Below, piece after piece: positions 5,467 through 6,028 of a stretch of DNA of 6,028 nt. Source of the DNA: Thermoplasmata archaeon (GTDB lineage: Archaea > Thermoplasmatota > DAOVMN01); contig DAOVMN010000149.1 in the NCBI GenBank assembly GCA_030630685.1, positions 1-6,028 on the forward strand. Direction: 5' to 3'. Position numbers and translations under genes: made by a program. Numbering within the stretch: position 1 is the first letter of the stretch; every line of letters starts with the position of its first letter. Under the pieces are notes generated by a model that was not told the DNA's origin, did no database searches, and worked only from the letters and a program-made list of their open reading frames with translations.

Positions 5467-6028
5467 TCAATCCCCCATCCCGGCTTCTTCCTCTGCCGCC
5501 TCTAGCCGTCTGGATGTGTATTTTTTCATGATATCTTCCTTGTCCATGCTCATTAATTCTTTTATTTCCGAGTCATACTTTCCATCCTCTATCTCGGCAA
5601 GCCTCTTCTCAAGGTTATTGGATCTCGTGTCAAGGTATTTTCCCTTGAGCCTTCGCGCCAATTGGCCCACATGATAGTGTTTTATATCCGCGGGACAGCG
5701 CATGGAACAAAGACCGCACTGGATGCAGTCGAAGGAGAGGTCAGCCGCCCGGTTTATGTCGCCCTTGAGTGCGGCCTGGATATAATTCATCACCTCGATG
5801 TCCTGGGGACAGGACTTCGTGCAGGTGTTGCAACAAACACACCGGGCTATCTCCGGATAGATGGAAAGGATGGTACAGGGCTCCGGCCTTAATTCTTCTA
5901 TGTCATATTTCTCCTTGGTTGCAGGCACGAAGGGCAGGTTCACGAGATACATCCCGTCCTCGATAACGGACTGGCAGGCAAGAGCAAAACCCAATTTGAA
6001 TTGGTCCTCCTTTCTGTATACGGTGGCA
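5467..6028 (-). CDS. Fe-S subunit of a fumarate reductase/succinate dehydrogenase-like complex, 5' end outside window
   Basis: Electron-transfer subunit, probably cytosolic, that likely partners the flavoprotein four bases downstream. The frame is open to the window edge, giving 186 visible residues. A TTG at 5994 is in frame, but coding sequence continues upstream of it, so the true start lies beyond 6028. Two ferredoxin motifs CxxCxxCxxxCP are plain: Cys 63/66/69/73 and Cys 101/104/107/111 of the visible part, with an extra Cys at 65. Upstream, the segment around 'LGFALACQSVIEDGM' (residues 12-26) looks like the end of a NuoG/SdhB-type 2Fe-2S domain, where a lone Cys (18) would be the last ligand; the other ligands would lie outside the window. 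The 4Fe-4S part resembles HdrC and SdhB-like subunits. From about residue 131 to the end the chain is highly charged and probably helical. There is no CCG (HdrB-like) domain as in methanogen TfrB, and no membrane segment. The exact family is uncertain; dicluster Fe-S protein is certain. Confidence 0.85.
   Translation of the reverse strand, partial: ATVYRKEDQFKLGFALACQSVIEDGMYLVNLPFVPATKEKYDIEELRPEPCTILSIYPEIARCVCCNTCTKSCPQDIEVMNYIQAALKGDINRAADLSFDCIQCGLCSMRCPADIKHYHVGQLARRLKGKYLDTRSNNLEKRLAEIEDGKYDSEIKELMSMDKEDIMKKYTSRRLEAAEEEAGMGD
5471..5476 (-). promoter_or_regulatory. Probable ribosome binding site of the flavoprotein gene
   Basis: GGGGGA eight bases before the ATG at 5462, overlapping the stop region of the Fe-S gene. 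It is less canonical than the GGAGG sites of korD, korA and korB, but the spacing is good and supports the start at 5462. Confidence 0.5.

Larger units (their letters stand above)
1..6028 (-). other. Single polycistronic unit (both ends outside window)
   Basis: All seven genes run in the same direction. Junctions in transcription order are a 4-base gap, a 22-base gap, an 11-base overlap, two 4-base overlaps and a 17-base overlap. No stem-loop with a T-run and no promoter-like sequence was seen in the two short gaps, so the genes are most likely co-transcribed. The operon's promoter and terminator lie outside the window. Confidence 0.8.

Noticed and set aside
3936..5531. A 531-codon open frame on the plus strand, antisense to the flavoprotein gene.
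   Set aside because: It runs opposite a gene with clear family motifs and extends through the junction into the Fe-S gene. Its product is rich in His, Cys and Pro and shows no recognisable domain. It follows from the codon bias of the real gene.
5992..5994. TTG as the start of the Fe-S subunit.
   Set aside because: The same frame stays open to the window edge and the residues upstream fit the tail of a 2Fe-2S domain, so the true start is outside the window.

Overview
The window holds seven genes, all on the minus strand and packed end to end. It reads as an internal slice of one operon: the first gene (high coordinates) and the last gene (low coordinates) are both cut by the window edges. 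In transcription order the genes are an iron-sulfur subunit (partial, 6028-5467), a fumarate reductase/succinate dehydrogenase-type flavoprotein (5462-3816), four subunits of a 2-oxoacid:ferredoxin oxidoreductase in the order D-A-B-C (3793-939), and an HdrA-type flavoprotein (partial, 955-1). No gap exceeds 22 bases, four junctions overlap, and I see no internal promoter or terminator. I also see no RNA gene, repeat array, CRISPR or mobile element.

The organism is an anaerobe, because the KorDABC complex and HdrA are oxygen-sensitive Fe-S enzymes of strictly anaerobic metabolism. In the HdrA part I counted AGA/AGG for 11 of 17 arginines and ATA for 9 of 21 isoleucines. This fits many anaerobic archaea, but also several anaerobic bacterial lineages such as syntrophs and sulfate reducers. 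The D-A-B-C order matches that known for methanogen kor operons. No phylogenetic marker is present, so archaeon versus bacterium stays open.

Region by region: 5467-6028 encodes the C-terminal part of a protein with the tail of a probable 2Fe-2S domain, two 4Fe-4S motifs and a charged helical tail. 3816-5462 encodes its likely partner, a flavoprotein that keeps the dicarboxylate-site His and Arg residues of fumarate reductase but lacks the histidine that binds FAD covalently. 939-3793 encodes the complete four-subunit Kor enzyme (ferredoxin, alpha, beta, gamma). 1-955 encodes the N-terminal 318 residues of an HdrA lacking the usual cysteine-containing N-terminal domain.

Working model (inference): the flavoprotein pair interconverts fumarate and succinate, or a similar substrate. 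Kor interconverts succinyl-CoA and 2-oxoglutarate using ferredoxin. HdrA may move electrons between ferredoxin and the other carriers by flavin-based bifurcation or confurcation. Together they would form a soluble partial-TCA module. No membrane anchor (SdhC/D) and no HdrB-like CCG subunit is visible, so the electron partner of the flavoprotein pair is unknown from this window.
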